A stretch of DNA of 40,115 bases from Mycocentrospora acerina (lineage: Eukaryota > Ascomycota > Dothideomycetes > Pleosporales), in the NCBI GenBank assembly GCA_022701365.1, contig JAKUHH010000066.1, forward strand, positions 1 to 40,115, read 5' to 3'. Each line of letters opens with the position of its first letter. Within the stretch, counting starts at the first letter, position 1. Below are positions 11,282 to 22,883 of this stretch, piece by piece. The notes under the pieces were generated by a model. The model had not been told where the DNA came from and did no database searches. It saw only the letters and a list, made by a program, of their open reading frames with translations. Position numbers and translations under genes: made by a program.

Positions 11282-12741
11282 ATGACATTCATAAAATTAC
11301 TACTTCTTACGATTAGTGTATTGTTAAATGTTGTCACGTGCGAAACTAATTTCGTTCACGCAGACGTCGCTATTATTAGTGGTGGCGGTTCCGGAGCGTA
11401 CGCAGCTATTTAACTACGCGAAGATCTTAGGAAAAAGGTCATTGTAATTAAGAAGGAAAACTACATTATACATTTGGTACTACCTGTATCTTAGTTCGCT
11501 ATGTAAACTGTATAATTTATAATACTTTGCAGGGTGGCCATACTCAGACGTGGTATAATCCAGCAACTAGAAATGCGTTTAATTACAGAGTCAAAGTATT
11601 TACAAATCAAACAACCTCCAGAAACTTCTTCTGCCGATTCAATATTCCTATTAGGGCCCCTGAGTTCTTGGCATCAAAAAATACATACGCAAATTTTAGG
11701 AATGGCATGTCTATCAACTACACAACCCCTAGCAACAAAGAGGTGGTTGCTGCAATCAGAAGATTTCAGGTCCAGTGGGATAAGTATAAAAGCTTAATGA
11801 AGCCCACCAGTGTCAAGTTTCTAGATAGCGACGATATTCCAGAAGACCTTATGCTTACATAGTACGATTTCGCACGCAAATACAATTTAGAAGCAGCAAC
11901 CCCAAGGATATGGGATACCGTTGTTATCAATCTAAATACTGCACTCATGATTGACGTGTGGAAGGCATTTTACCCTACTTTGACATTAGGAGGCTTTCAA
12001 CTAGTTTCAGGTGACAACTCCAAAATTTTTAAACAGGCCGCGCAACTGTTAGCAGACACTATAATGTATAATTCTGAGGTGATTTCTTCAAAAAGAACTA
12101 ACAAGGGGGTACAGATCCAGGTAAAAAACAAGTCTAGGAGAACAACCATAATCAATGCTAAGCAACTTCTGATCACGATTGGACCAGACAATCTAGGGCC
12201 GAATATCTTTAATTTAGACAAGGAAGAGCAGGCTATCTTCTCCTCTACTACCAGCAATCGTTATTATGCTGGAATAATATCTCACCCGTCTTTGCCGGCG
12301 CATAGCATTACGAACATAGTTCCGGAAGTTCAGCTTGCAACTTACCTAGCATATCCCGTTGTCCTATATTTGGCACGTTTCAGGTTTATAGGAAATTCAT
12401 CTACCAGCCCTATATTCTGTGTCTTAAGTGTTGTTACAAAGGACATAGGACTACAAGATGCAAAAAATTTGCTAAGCAGCTCATTACAAAACCTTATAGA
12501 TGCTAGAACTGTTCCTGCTAGGGATGTTAACTAAATTAAATTCAAAGTTTTTGCAGATCACAGAATCATGTACAGACAGTAGTCCATTAATCAGCTGCGC
12601 GATAACATCATGCAACAGGCAAACGCATTACAAGGACTTAGGTCAACCTGGTACACTAGAGCTTATTAGTCCGCTCATAATGCTGCCATAGTGTAGAACA
12701 CAACTGATGCAATTTTAACAAGAATAATAGAGAAAATTTAG
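11282..12741 (+). pseudogene. FAD-dependent oxidase, beta-cyclopiazonate dehydrogenase-like, decayed
   Basis: Starts MTFIKLLLLTISVLLNVVTC, a clear signal peptide, so the protein was probably secreted or in the secretory pathway; an upstream in-frame ATG at 11222 would only add a hydrophilic leader. The FAD dinucleotide-binding loop reads DVAIISGGGSGAYAAI (GxGxxG intact apart from one Gly to Ser), then VIVIKKEN. Exon 1 (11282-11476) and exon 2 (11533-12741) join in phase over a 56-bp intron, giving GGHTQTWYNPATRNAFNY. Downstream blocks are IWDTVVINLNTALMIDVWKA, GGFQLVSGDNSKIFKQAAQL, AKQLLITIGPDNL, and after a stop IMYRQ, LQGLRSTWYTRAY and SAHNAAIV. Total 467 residues, the normal size of this flavin amine-oxidase-like family, which oxidises C-N or C-C bonds. 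Stops at 11411, 11860, 12532 and in the tail replace Gln/Trp; no frameshift is evident. Confidence 0.85.
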
Positions 12742-13718
12742 TACACTACAGAAATTGTACTTTGACCAACAATTACTTAGAAAGTCACTTTATCTGCAGA
12801 AAAATACTAAACAAGAAGGACGTGGTAACAACACAGAAATCTAAAAGTTAATTGCAAAATCAAATTAAGACAAACGCTACCAAGCATTGCAGAGAAAAAC
12901 TAGATTGCTTCCAAAACCAACCAAATTTAATATTCTTTTAACACAAAAACACTTTATCTACTTCATCTGCACTTCTCTGCAGCCATAATGTTAAACACAG
13001 AAAATAAGATCTAAGTATGACTTACTGTATAAACATCTTGCTTCAAAGGTTTTGCATAACTATAGAGGTAGGCCATCAAAAACCCAGAGAAATTAAATCT
13101 TTTCGTAAGCTCTAAATCTTTCTACATCAGAAATTTCGCAATCATGCAAAATTTGCAAGACTTTGATTTACAAATGAAGAGCATAAGTATTGTTTAGTAA
13201 TTGTCTTGCTGCTTATAGAGCGTCAAATAAAAATAATGCTAATTAACGTTAAACAAGCATCACACCTTGTGAATGAATTCTTATAAAGTTAATAATGTGT
13301 AATTTTAATTCAACGTGAAATGTTTCCTCCTAAACAGTTTAAAGCATGCGTTAAGAACTAGCTCTACCTAAAAGCTTAGGACTTCGATTTTGTAAACAAG
13401 GGCTATAATCAGCTCAAATTGAAAAGAGATAAGAAGTGTAAAGTCAAAACAGATATCACTACAGATTAAGCTAGATCACATTTTAATTGTAAGGGAACAA
13501 TTAAACAGGTTCCTCCTAGTCATTCCCTAAAACAGATCTTTGCCAAATGCTATAAATCTATCTTGCCTATCGTAATCAAAATTGGCGCGTTCGTCCGTTC
13601 AAGATCCGTTAGGAATTAATCAAGCTTCAGGAACATTATTCCTTGTATAATACTTACTACTAATCCACTTTGCCTAATTCAAATCCAAGAGAGAATTGCA
13701 AATAGGATTCATTCAAAG
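12742..13718. other. Intergenic with weak coding-like stretch
   Basis: Mostly stop-rich. From 13318 the plus strand reads MFPPKQFKACVKN and, after stops, DFVNKGYNQLKLKRDKKCKV and SHFNCKGTIKQVPPS. It looks like a decayed protein, possibly a DNA-binding or transposon-derived domain, but no family can be supported. Confidence 0.3.
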
Positions 13719-15470
13719 TTAATTAGTAAACAGATGTGCATGCACAGCGTTCAATGCTTTCCATGCATTTTGGTTGTAAATTAAGCACAAAATTTCTATC
13801 CCATTCACTTCTGTTGTAACAAATCAGCTTGCTAATTAAAAATAATTCTAGGAAGTGCAACGTACCATAAGATATCATCTCAATATTAATGTTATTTTTT
13901 CTAAGAATATCAATAAAACTTGCGAATATGTCGGATTTATTTCTAATGTGTTTACTAACAAGGCTAATGATAGCTAAGTCTAGCACAGAAACTACACTGC
14001 TATGCTGACAGAGGTCTGTAATAGCACATTTAAGATCTCAATCAGATGTCTAATGTAAGTCTCCACCTTTATTATCCAAAAAATTTGTCTCTAAGTGAAG
14101 CGCTATAGATACACATGCCTCAGAAGAGGTGAAAAGATCAACAGAAAGGTGCCATTTATCTAGTACACTGAACAGATACTTGAGATAGTTACGTGTATTG
14201 ATTTGCCTGTACGAAATTAATTTGAGCATCAAAATTTGTTGCTTAATTGTAATAGCTGTTAGACGCTCTGGATGGCTTGCAGAAGTTGCTTTATAGATAG
14301 TCCTAATATCTGTAATATCTTCGTTGGAAACCTGTAGAAATCTTGACGCGCTCATTTCAATAGGCGTTATTTTCAGAGGTCCTGAGCAGACCAATGTACC
14401 ACTGCCGTGTAGGTCCATAATGTTTTTGATATGGATAGGAATTCAAGCCTGGACTAACTGCTCTAAAGCGAAAGAATCTTTGTATCTAAAACAACGAGCT
14501 ATTAATGTTGTAGCTTTATTAGGAGATAATAAGAGGACGAGTTAAGCATCAGTTACCCTTCTAGGATCCGCAGTGAAGATACCGTCAACTTCCTTCCAAA
14601 TCTGCAGCTCTTTAGCGCCGATGCTCAATGCGACTAGAGCGGCACAGATATCGGAATATTCTTGTCCAATTGCGTTGATTAGACCTCCTGGTACGGCTCT
14701 GAAGAAACCAGTAATGACTAGAACTTTGTTTTCAGACTCAACTACCGCTTGACAAAGTGCAGACGCAATTTTTCTACAAATTATATTTGCTAAATTCTTA
14801 GGCGCATCTAAGCAAAGGTAATTGCTTAGATTAATATACTGTGTGGCAATCATTTAGTCCCGTAAAATAGCGTCCACAAAGATAGAGCTTAGCTTTTCGC
14901 CCTTGCCAATTATTTTGTCTTTAGTAGAAACACTGACCTCCTTAAGGTATTGCGCAGATTCAAGAATGCTAACCAAGTGATTACACTCATAATCAATACG
15001 GTTTTTATAATCAGAAAAGATAGCGGAGCTGTGAACTAGTAATTTTGCAGATTCAACATGGTCAATCCGAATCTTTTCAATAATAGCATAATAACCTCTA
15101 GATCTAACTTCTTGCGATTCAAGAGCAGCATGCAAAAGGCTAAAAACTAGGTTACTGATAGAATTCAAAATAAACTGTCCGTTCCAATAATGTGGAATAA
15201 TTGAGAAAGGTTTTTCTTACCGATCAGTTACTCTATCCCTCTCCCCGTGTTTGCACCTTGCTAGGCAGATGATAGCAATACAGTAACTCCTCAGTTCATA
15301 CCTCAACATGAATTAGCCCAGATTCTTCCTCTAGAATTAAATTTAAATAATTCAACCTACTGGATAATTTAGACTAGATTACCAGGAAACTCTTCAACAG
15401 TCATTCCATTAAACGAAAGAATAGCCCAAGGACTTCAGAGTGATGCATTTTCACTAGAGATTAGTTTCAT
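13719..15470 (-). pseudogene. Aspartate kinase, decayed
   Basis: Aspartate kinase makes 4-phospho-aspartate, the first step to homoserine, threonine and methionine. Exon 1 (15383-15470) reads SPWAILSFNGMTVEEFP where KFGGTSVGKFP is the family motif, so the kinase N-terminal Lys and glycines are lost. Then IAIICLARC, YYAIIEKIRIDHVESAK, KEVSVSTKDKIIGKGEKLS, VITGFFRAVPGGLINAIGQ, DICAALVALSIGAKELQIWK, EVDGIFTADPRRV and IPIHIKNIM. The regulatory half has ITIKQQILMLKL, DKWHLSVDLFTSSE and VLDLAIISLVSKHIRN. A 55-bp intron (13811-13865) inside the ACT region joins INIEMISY to EVNGIEILCL and ends WKALNAVHAHLFTN. Both kinase and ACT domains are thus present. Besides TAG/TAA stops, a one-base frame change lies near 15,100-15,174. 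As an extra copy beside a gamma-PLP enzyme gene it suggests dedicated homoserine supply. Confidence 0.92.
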
Positions 15471-16749
15471 TGCAATATTCTTTTTCAGACAACAAGTAAC
15501 AGTTTTCAGATTTTTTCAAAGATAACAAGAAAAACAAAAAAAATTGCTATGTTTAATGCAAATGAAAAACATGTTAAGGATCCGCCAATTATATAGCATG
15601 TCAGGATTACGTAACAGCAAAAATGTTAAACGGACTCTTCAGGCCAAAACTAGAAGCTAATGTAATACCAAGAAATATTTTATACTGTTTGCCAATATAA
15701 GGATGCCTACAGTGGAACTAAAAATTAAAGTGTAATCTCAGGACACTGTATAATTTGAAGACAAAGGAATGATCAGTCATTAGCAAACGTTTAAACGATA
15801 AGCATAAATCAGGGACTAGCAGTACAGAAGGAAGTGGCCAGGGTAAATAACATAAATCAATTCATTGAATTCTGCAGGTCAATTTACGTTTGTAGATTCA
15901 TATTATCGCTTAAAAGCTTTTCCAGCTAGGGGATTTGTCTATAACCTTCTAAGTAAAAGACGCATAGGAAAAGTAGTGATTGGCACTTTTTACATAGCGA
16001 TTGAAATTGTATCTTCGCATATTTTCCCCGCTGTTAGTGCAATAGAAGTGGTTCACGACCCTAAGCTAAAACAGTTTAGATAGAGTAAAGAGAGTGCAAA
16101 TTGAATTAAAAACAACTAATCAATTTATTTAAAGATAATATCATTACGTCTATTTCTCTTAATAACTCAGAGTTGAGCTTAGAAGTATCTGTTGACTATA
16201 GAACCATATTTATTTACAATACTTTGAGTCTTTCTATTCAGATCAAACATCATCAACTGAGCTTCTACCTATTATTCGTGGGTAGGGTGCACAAGATTGT
16301 TAACTCTCCTGTTTGTCAGTTTTTGCACGGAACATCGAATAGTGTGTTCGTGATCAGGGATTTGATGTCATCCATGTATTACTTTAAGTCTACTAACGTA
16401 AATAAAGCTAGACTTACTATCACTTTGATATCTTAGTCATTTTTTTGTTTTTAAATCTCACGTTGCTAATAAATTGCTGGTATTTGTATAATTTACGAAG
16501 CTGATCAAGAATTGTTTGAAGAGTGTAAACATGGAATCTTATTTTAATTACTCACTACAAAAAAACATCACTGTCATTTTACCCTAACAAGACCAAAAAG
16601 CTCATACACAACTAGAAACAGGACTGGGTTTGCGCAACCTAATACTTAATTTAGGTTAAAACGAAAACTGTTTAGGTCTAGGCTTAATTTAAGCACAAAG
16701 TCAAACGTAATTTAAGCTATACTAAAACCAGAAACTTCTGTCAAATCTA
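15471..16749. other. Spacer with two unassigned open stretches
   Basis: Plus-strand open stretches lie at 15865-16083 (ends LLSKRRIGKVVIGTF, slightly reminiscent of the end of a zinc-type alcohol dehydrogenase but unproven) and 16173-16436 (HKIVNSPVCQFLHGTSNSVF, not recognised). The remainder is stop-rich with no identifiable content. Confidence 0.35.
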
Positions 16750-17200
16750 GTTTCAAAATCAAAGCCGTTTAAGAAGCTTACAGCTGGTAGAGCAGGCGCA
16801 TCCCCTGTTCTGTGACCATGTGATATGAATTTTGACCTTCAAGCGGAATTTCAAGACCTTCAGGTGGCTCCTAAGACCAAAGAAGCTTTCAATTAATCAT
16901 AATTTTAATAAGTAAGATATAAAAATCTGCATCTTCACGTCTATAGATCCTCTTATAGGCTAAGTGGAAACGAACAAATGATAGAATTTCTGATTTTCGT
17001 ACCCAAAGTGACTTTGAGCCTGCACTAGCTTGTTTCATCAAAGAAGTCAGTCAGAAGAGACTCTGTAGTGACGTATGATCAATTCGCTTGAGAGCTTGGC
17101 AACCTTGACGATATTCTTGTCACTTACATTCCTTAATGCATTAGGCTCAATCCTATTCAAGCTTACAAAGATAATCTCCACTTCACATGCGCAGATCCGT
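16750..17200 (-). pseudogene. Unrecognised decayed gene
   Basis: Minus-strand translation gives coding-like blocks in neighbouring frames: EVEIIFVSLNRIEPNALRNV, NIVKVAKLSSELIIRHYR, KQASAGSKSLWVRKSEILSF, VRFHLAYKRIYRREDADFY and PPEGLEIPLEGQNSYHMVTE followed by QGMRLLYQL. The charge pattern and amphipathic style look like a real protein with stops and frame changes. I do not recognise the family. It sits tail-away from the 2-oxoglutarate oxygenase gene, within the cluster. Confidence 0.4.
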
Positions 17201-17752
17201 TAATTTATATTAACTCTGGGTTTATTTAAGCTGAGAATTCTAGCGTAGCAAGTAAATGCCAGCGCATTTGCGCAAAGAGGAAGTCTTCCGTAGATTGAAA
17301 AGCTTTCAAATAAATTAGCAGAGCATTTTAAATTAATTTTGATTAAATCAGTAGATTCGCCGCAGTGAAGATTTCTCCAATTCTAACATTACATCAGCTT
17401 AAATCAGATGTTTAATACGTACAACTTCAAGTATCAAGAAAGTTCTATCTGGTTGAGACTACATGACAATTAGTTGAATTTTAGCTACTATTACAGAATT
17501 TAAACTAAAAAGAATATGTTCATTTCTTATATTAGTTCAAGATGTGATACACCTCTCACAGTGAGTTTCAATACAGTAGTGCCGCCTGTGCGGCAGGATC
17601 CTGGTAAAGAGATTGTTAAGTCTTGCTTTACCCTAATACATATGTAATAAAACGAAACAGCTTAAACTTGTTAACTAATCTCTTAAAAGTCTTGCTTATA
17701 ACAAATATTTATCTTTGTACTAGGCATCTTACACAGATTACTTTTTAACACA
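17201..17752. other. Promoter side of the 2-oxoglutarate oxygenase; short hairpin
   Basis: No gene recognised. A GC-rich hairpin, GCCGCCTGTGCGGC, lies at about 17581-17594. The last part would hold the promoter of the oxygenase gene. Confidence 0.4.
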
Positions 17753-18799
17753 ATAGCCTCTCAGAAACTGTTCAAAAATGTCCCTCCCTTTCTAGACAAT
17801 ATCCCTACAGCGTCAATTCGCACCTTCTCACTTGCTGAACTCAATTCTAAAGACAATACTATAGCTAAGAAGATCCTAGATACGTGCCAGACTTTGGGCT
17901 TCTTCATGCTTAATTTGCGAGGGGATTTAATGGGTGATGCGATGATCAAGGAGATTAACAATCTGCTAGGTCTCAGCAAAGAGGTCATAAATTTACCTGA
18001 TGATGTCAAAGAACAATATAAGCACAATATTCCTAAGAGCTTTCTTAGGTAAGTCATAACGCCATTTATTTTACAAAACCTTACACTCTATAGATTTAAG
18101 CTCTGTGGCACAGGGAAAACCGAGTCCAACAAGCCTGACCGCTTCAAATAGTTCAACATAGGTCAGGATGGCTTAATAGGTACCAGTCCCATTCAGCCAC
18201 TTCCTCTAATTGTGCAGGACCGCCTTCCACTCTTCACCTCATTTCTTAAGCACAGACAAGAGATAGCTTCTGCTATCAACAAAATTCTAGCAGTTCAGCT
18301 TAGTCTTTCTGCTGATATGTTCAGTTCTTTACAAGACCCCACAAAGCCATCTAGTACCTTTGTTTGCTTTATAAAATTTGGAGCAAGCTCACTATCTAAG
18401 GACCTCCGTACTGCTATGCATCACCATACAGATATTAGTACACTTACTCTGTTGGTCAATGTGCTTAGTAGCCTCCAAGTTCTTGCACCGGGTTGTTCTG
18501 CAGCGGACCCGGATGCTTGGCTCTGGGTTCGACCACGACCGGGCTATTTGATTGTCAATCTAGGAGATGCTATGGTACAATGGACAGGTAGGTTGCTTCG
18601 TAGTAACATACATCGTGTAAACTTTTCACCAGGACAACAACGCTACGTTGATCGGTACAATCTGGCGATTTTCTTAAGGCCAGAACAAAATGCCAGCATG
18701 CGAAGACTGATAGGCGAAGGCGATAACGGCAATGTGGGGAAATTAACGGCCTGGGAATGGGAAGTGAAGAAAACAATGTCATTTGCTAACCTAAGGTAA
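17753..18799 (+). pseudogene. Non-haem Fe(II)/2-oxoglutarate oxygenase (isopenicillin N synthase-like)
   Basis: Uses Fe(II), O2 and usually 2-oxoglutarate to hydroxylate, desaturate or cyclise small molecules. The likely start is ATA at 17753, probably an ATG changed by TG to TA, followed by ASQKLFKNVPPFLDNIPTA and KILDTCQTLGFFMLNLRGD, the DIOX_N region. Exons 17753-18048 and 18094-18799 join in phase across a 45-bp intron for 333 residues, the normal length. The second exon has FNIGQDGLIGTSPIQPLP, the iron motif HHHTDISTLTLLVN (His 18425-18427, Asp 18431-18433), IVNLGDAMVQWTGRLLRS and the distal His in SNIHRVN (18611-18613). The RxS 2-oxoglutarate contact reads DRYNLAIF, Ser to Asn. One in-frame TAG at 18149 replaces the Trp expected before FNIGQD. 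The last 196 codons are open. LolO of the loline pathway belongs to this broad family. Confidence 0.88.
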
Positions 18800-21207
18800 A
18801 GGCAATAACATCATTTACTAAAGCCTTAACGTCAAGCTCAATTTGTATAGTAAGCAAGCAAACAAGCAATTAATAGAAAAATTAAAAACCTAGTGCAACA
18901 TACATCTTTTAAGAAAATGTCCTTTTATAAAAGTATTATGTTAATGTTAAACATTCTAACAGTTGTATTAAAGTTCTAGTTAAGGGTTATTAAACACTAG
19001 CATAGGAGTGGGTTAGGGTTAGATATAAGATGCCTCCTTATAGCTTAGATGTCTGATGAGTTTCGCGTATGAAGTTGCAGTCTTTTAATTTATCGTTATC
19101 AACGCAAATTACTTTTAGGATCTTAAGTTTATGATTTTAGATTGTTAGATCTACTTTTCACTATCACAGATTTTTCCTCATGCGATGTAGGCTCTATTAA
19201 AAAAATTTGCACTAGCTTGCTTAGAGTAGAGGGAATTACTAAGAATGTGAGATGTAACAAGAGATGCAGCAGAAAAAATGAAGGAGTGACACTCTCCGTT
19301 CGCCATCTGGTCCTAGTGTCCACTCGGTATTTTTTGAGACAAATTAATCATAACATGATCTAATTGCGTCAGTCATTTGGTGAATGTGTGGAATCCGACA
19401 CGTGGCTAGTTACTTCCATTTAGAACTACGTCTCTATTACTACTTCACGTTCGTGACTAGAGCCAAATCAAGTCTCTTGCATAGAAAATCCTATCCCTAA
19501 ATAGTTTTACAAATAAAGGCTGAGCTGTGTAATAAACTAGGGAGATAAACAGTTAAATTTTTAAACTTTCAAGATAAAAAATAGTTTCTATTCTAGAATA
19601 CAGGGATCTTAATTTATAACCACATTCAATTAACAAAGCGACCACAAAATACTCAACTCCTAGTGAGCAGGTCATACTCTAAACAGGTTCTTAATATCGC
19701 AACATGCTGCCGTTATTCCTGCTGTTCTGCTTAAAGATCACCAAAGCATTATGTAGAGATTGTCATGCTTGTTGTAATAATGGAAGTTGGGTTTATAACC
19801 TCAATTACGTTTTAAATTGGTTAGAAGGCCTCTAGTTACGCTAATTAATCAATTCGATACAAATTCCCCAGTAGGACTAGGGCCAGCATTAAAACACACA
19901 GATTATTTAAGCACGGCACGTGTTAAAATCACTGCTTCTAAATTTCGTTATGTTGCTTCTGTGAAAAGAATGCACGTCCTTAATACATTAGCACAGAAAC
20001 AAGTAGCTTGCTTTAATTTTTTAGATCAAGCCTAAGTTCCTAGCTATCCTAACTAGCAGTTCATGAGGTAATAAATATTATAAGGTGTAACATAGCTGGG
20101 ACAGGGGACTTTAATCAATTTTCTGTTAAAGAAGGCCCGTAGAGCGTATCTGGAGCATCACCAAGTTACGCTATTAAGGCTTGGCTCTAGCACTACTGCA
20201 AGCCAGCCGTGATATTTAAATTGCGCTGTTGTGAACAGCAGCCTGTTATGGAAGATCTACAAAAATTAAGTATAGCACGGGCTGTAACTAAGAGCTAGCT
20301 TGCAAATCTGATTTTTATTACTAAACCTTACTAAATTTCGACTGGAAGGTTGTAACGATCCCATCCTTGCAGAAACTAGCAAGGGTTAGGCTGCAAAAAA
20401 TTATAATATGCCTGTGCCGCTAGCGCAGCAGGCTGCAAAGTTCACAATAATTTTAATTTGCTTACATTCAGACTTGTTAGCATAAGACAACTAATACTAA
20501 ATATAAAAAGCCTGATCAATAATTATCAATTTCAAATCTCCACTATTTATTAACAATTAAGTATCTTGAAATGTCTATCACTGAAGTGGATACTAGTCAT
20601 AATTTGCTATCCACTCTGTACAAGCCCTTTCGCTCTAGCCACCTGTGCACTAGTCACTAGCTATCATTCCGGCGCGGTTGAGTTGGCGAATCAGAACGTC
20701 TTCCTTCAGCATCCACCAAGTGTTACATCGTGGAATTTCTGCACAATTGATGCTCTACTAAGCCTAGAATTGTCACTAATGTCAACGTAAACCTTACAGA
20801 ATGTAAAAAGCAATAAATTAAGACTTAGAGACTTAATAGTTCTAATTTAAATTTTCTATTAGCAAAAGACTACCTTCTTACGACCTAATTTACTTCTGAA
20901 TGTTTTTTTAACAAAAGTTGTGAAAAAAGCTACCACTTTTCTTACTACTTAATTGTAGAAACCAGACGCATTTTATGCGTTTAGATAAGTAATCTAATTA
21001 AAAAGGGAGTGAAAAGGAGACAAGTCACTTCTATGATGTGTGAACTTTTCTGGATAGAACACTTAAAGGACTTTTTTAATGCTAAGATCGAAATACCTGT
21101 AGTAAGAATTTAAAGCACAAATAATTCTACTTTCATTACATAAGAATTCTAGGGAACGTATGTAATAACGTGTAAGTAAATTATGACTACTATAATTCAG
21201 GCTACAT
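18800..21207. other. Long region without a recognised gene
   Basis: Coding-like plus-strand fragments occur at about 19640-20340, for example LVRRPLVTLINQFDTNSPVG, FNQFSVKEGP, SVSGASPSYAIKAWL, HYCKPAVIFKL and QQPVMEDLQKLSIARAVTK, broken by stops; they may be one lost gene of unknown family. From 20571 the plus strand reads MSITEVDTSHNLLSTLYKPF and soon degrades. Two tandem telomere-type TTAGGG units lie at 19011-19022. A GC-rich imperfect palindrome is at about 20410-20433. Nothing else recognised. Confidence 0.35.
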
Positions 21208-22083
21208 TTAGTGAAAGAGAACGTTTCTAGAACTGGGCAGTAATAGTTTTTCGTCCATTTCCTAAGGCGCTCTCACATCGCTCACTCGTTTCAATCTCAT
21301 CATCCATTCTTTGCAAAGCCTGAGGGCCGGTATTTCAACGTCTTAATAAAATGTTTGGTGTGACTCAACGTTGAAAACATGAAATTTGCGTTGCCTTCTT
21401 AACAGTGCTAGAAGAAGGCAGTATCTTAAGAACTGCAATTGTAGAGCTGCATAATCTAGAGTGTTTTATTTCATTAATTCTGTTCCCTTTTTAAGTAATA
21501 TTCCCGCTTCCTCAGTGCTTCTTGCATTGCACCATCCACGTAGTTCAGGATAGCCGATTGATTTCTAGGCTCTAGTGCGGATGATGTCATCGTACCGTTT
21601 GTATCATTTTTCAAGTTCATAGAGACGCTTCACTTCATCAAGAAGGCCTTCTTTTAACATTTAATTAATACAATTGTTGCAAAGGTTTCTAATATTTGAC
21701 AGATAAGAGTCTAAAGTTATGTAGAGAACTTTATAATAGTCCATAAGATTATAGAAGACAAGCAGTTTAATAAGAGATATTAAGCCTCCACGAATCACAG
21801 GGACGTAGCCCTAGCTGTGAATTGACTAGATGGCATGAATAGCTTTTGCAACAAAATCAACCAGCTCCTCATCTACGTTCAAATAATCTACCAAGTAATA
21901 GGGTATTTCTTCCATTTCTTCAGTCTTAACTTGGGCTGCCATGATAGGGCAGTCGCGATACACTTAAATGCTGTTGACTGATATAATTTCACCACCAACA
22001 TCCTGCGCCACCTTTACGCTTAGGCGTGTCTTCCCGACACCGGTAGGACTAATGATTGCAATAATTAGAATAAGATCTGTCAT
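21208..22083 (-). pseudogene. Isopentenyltransferase (IPT, adenylate/tRNA type), decayed
   Basis: IPT transfers a dimethylallyl group to N6 of adenine in AMP or tRNA, the committed cytokinin step. ATG at 22083 gives MTDLILIIAIISPTGVGKTR: the P-loop PTGVGKT is intact. Then LSVKVAQDVGGEIISVNSI with a stop where Gln is expected, VYRDCPIMAAQVKTEEM and EEIPYYLVDYLNVDEELVDF, all standard IPT blocks. After stops come GYVPVIRGG, MLKEGLLDEVKRLYELEK, KSIGYPELRGW, and a tail KFHVFNVESHQTF plus DVEIPALRLCKEWM typical of the C-terminus. All blocks share one frame (291 codons, no intron seen). TAG/TAA codons break it at Gln/Trp/Arg sites. The LOG gene lies 800 bp upstream on the same strand. Fungal cytokinin clusters often fuse IPT and LOG; here they are separate. 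Confidence 0.87.
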
Positions 22084-22883
22084 TTTAGAAGGATAACTGT
22101 TTAAAAAAAAATGTGAACAGAGTATAATTGTTAAGTTATTTCTAATAAGAATGTAGTTGTTCACAGCAAAGACGTAGGCTTTATACTTAAATTTAGAGCT
22201 AAATCAAGCACCGTTGCTCATTTTCACAGCAATATCAGCTAATCTATTGTACAGACTAACTTAACTGTTTTTTAGATCATTGGTGTAGAGAACAACATTA
22301 TCCTTACTTTCCATACATTATCCAAGGCATTGAAACATTTGAAGACTTTAATTCAACAGTGAACACAATAATAACTTCTCTCGCTAGCAGCTAAGGTACA
22401 GGATACACTCTCTTATTTATTAGGAGGTTCTGAATGTAACATTATTTATTAAGCCAGACTTTAGCTGTTTTGTCAACTTACGGAAATGTCTAGATTAGAG
22501 ACTTTTAATTAAAATTAGAAAGTTCCACAGACATATACAATCAGCAAAATTTCTAAGAGAGCAATAGATTCGCAAACTAGAATTAAATAAGTAAATACCT
22601 TGAAAATATTCCAACATGATTATCTATATCTAAGGATTGTCAAGACACAGCTATATTACACTGTGTTATGGCAGCCAAAAAGGTACTACAATCTATCATC
22701 TGATAAATACTGGAATATAATAGTACATTTACTCAGGTTGAACCACTTCCTAACATTGATTTATAAGAAGACTTAAGATTTTTGCTATGTAATGTCTTTG
22801 AATCCTTGTTTATCCAGTCACTGTGTATCAAATAGATTCAATCCTTGAATGTCAAAATTCTCAATTTATTGTTAGCACAGTTT
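22084..22883. other. Spacer between LOG and IPT genes
   Basis: No gene recognised. The right part is the 3' side of LOG; the left part would be the IPT promoter. It shows no sign of coding sequence that would have joined the two enzymes into a fusion. Confidence 0.5.

Noticed and set aside
15306..15480. Plus-strand coding-like reading (HELAQILPLELNLNNSTYW) as a separate gene
   Set aside because: The minus strand here carries the N-terminal exons of aspartate kinase (SPWAILSFNGMTVEEFP), so the plus reading is a shadow.
15865..16083. Zinc-type alcohol dehydrogenase
   Set aside because: Only RRIGKVVI near the end recalls that family; no cofactor or zinc motif is present.
20351..20470. LTR fragment starting TGTAACGATCCC
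   Set aside because: The start resembles fungal LTRs but no matching end, second copy or target duplication was found.
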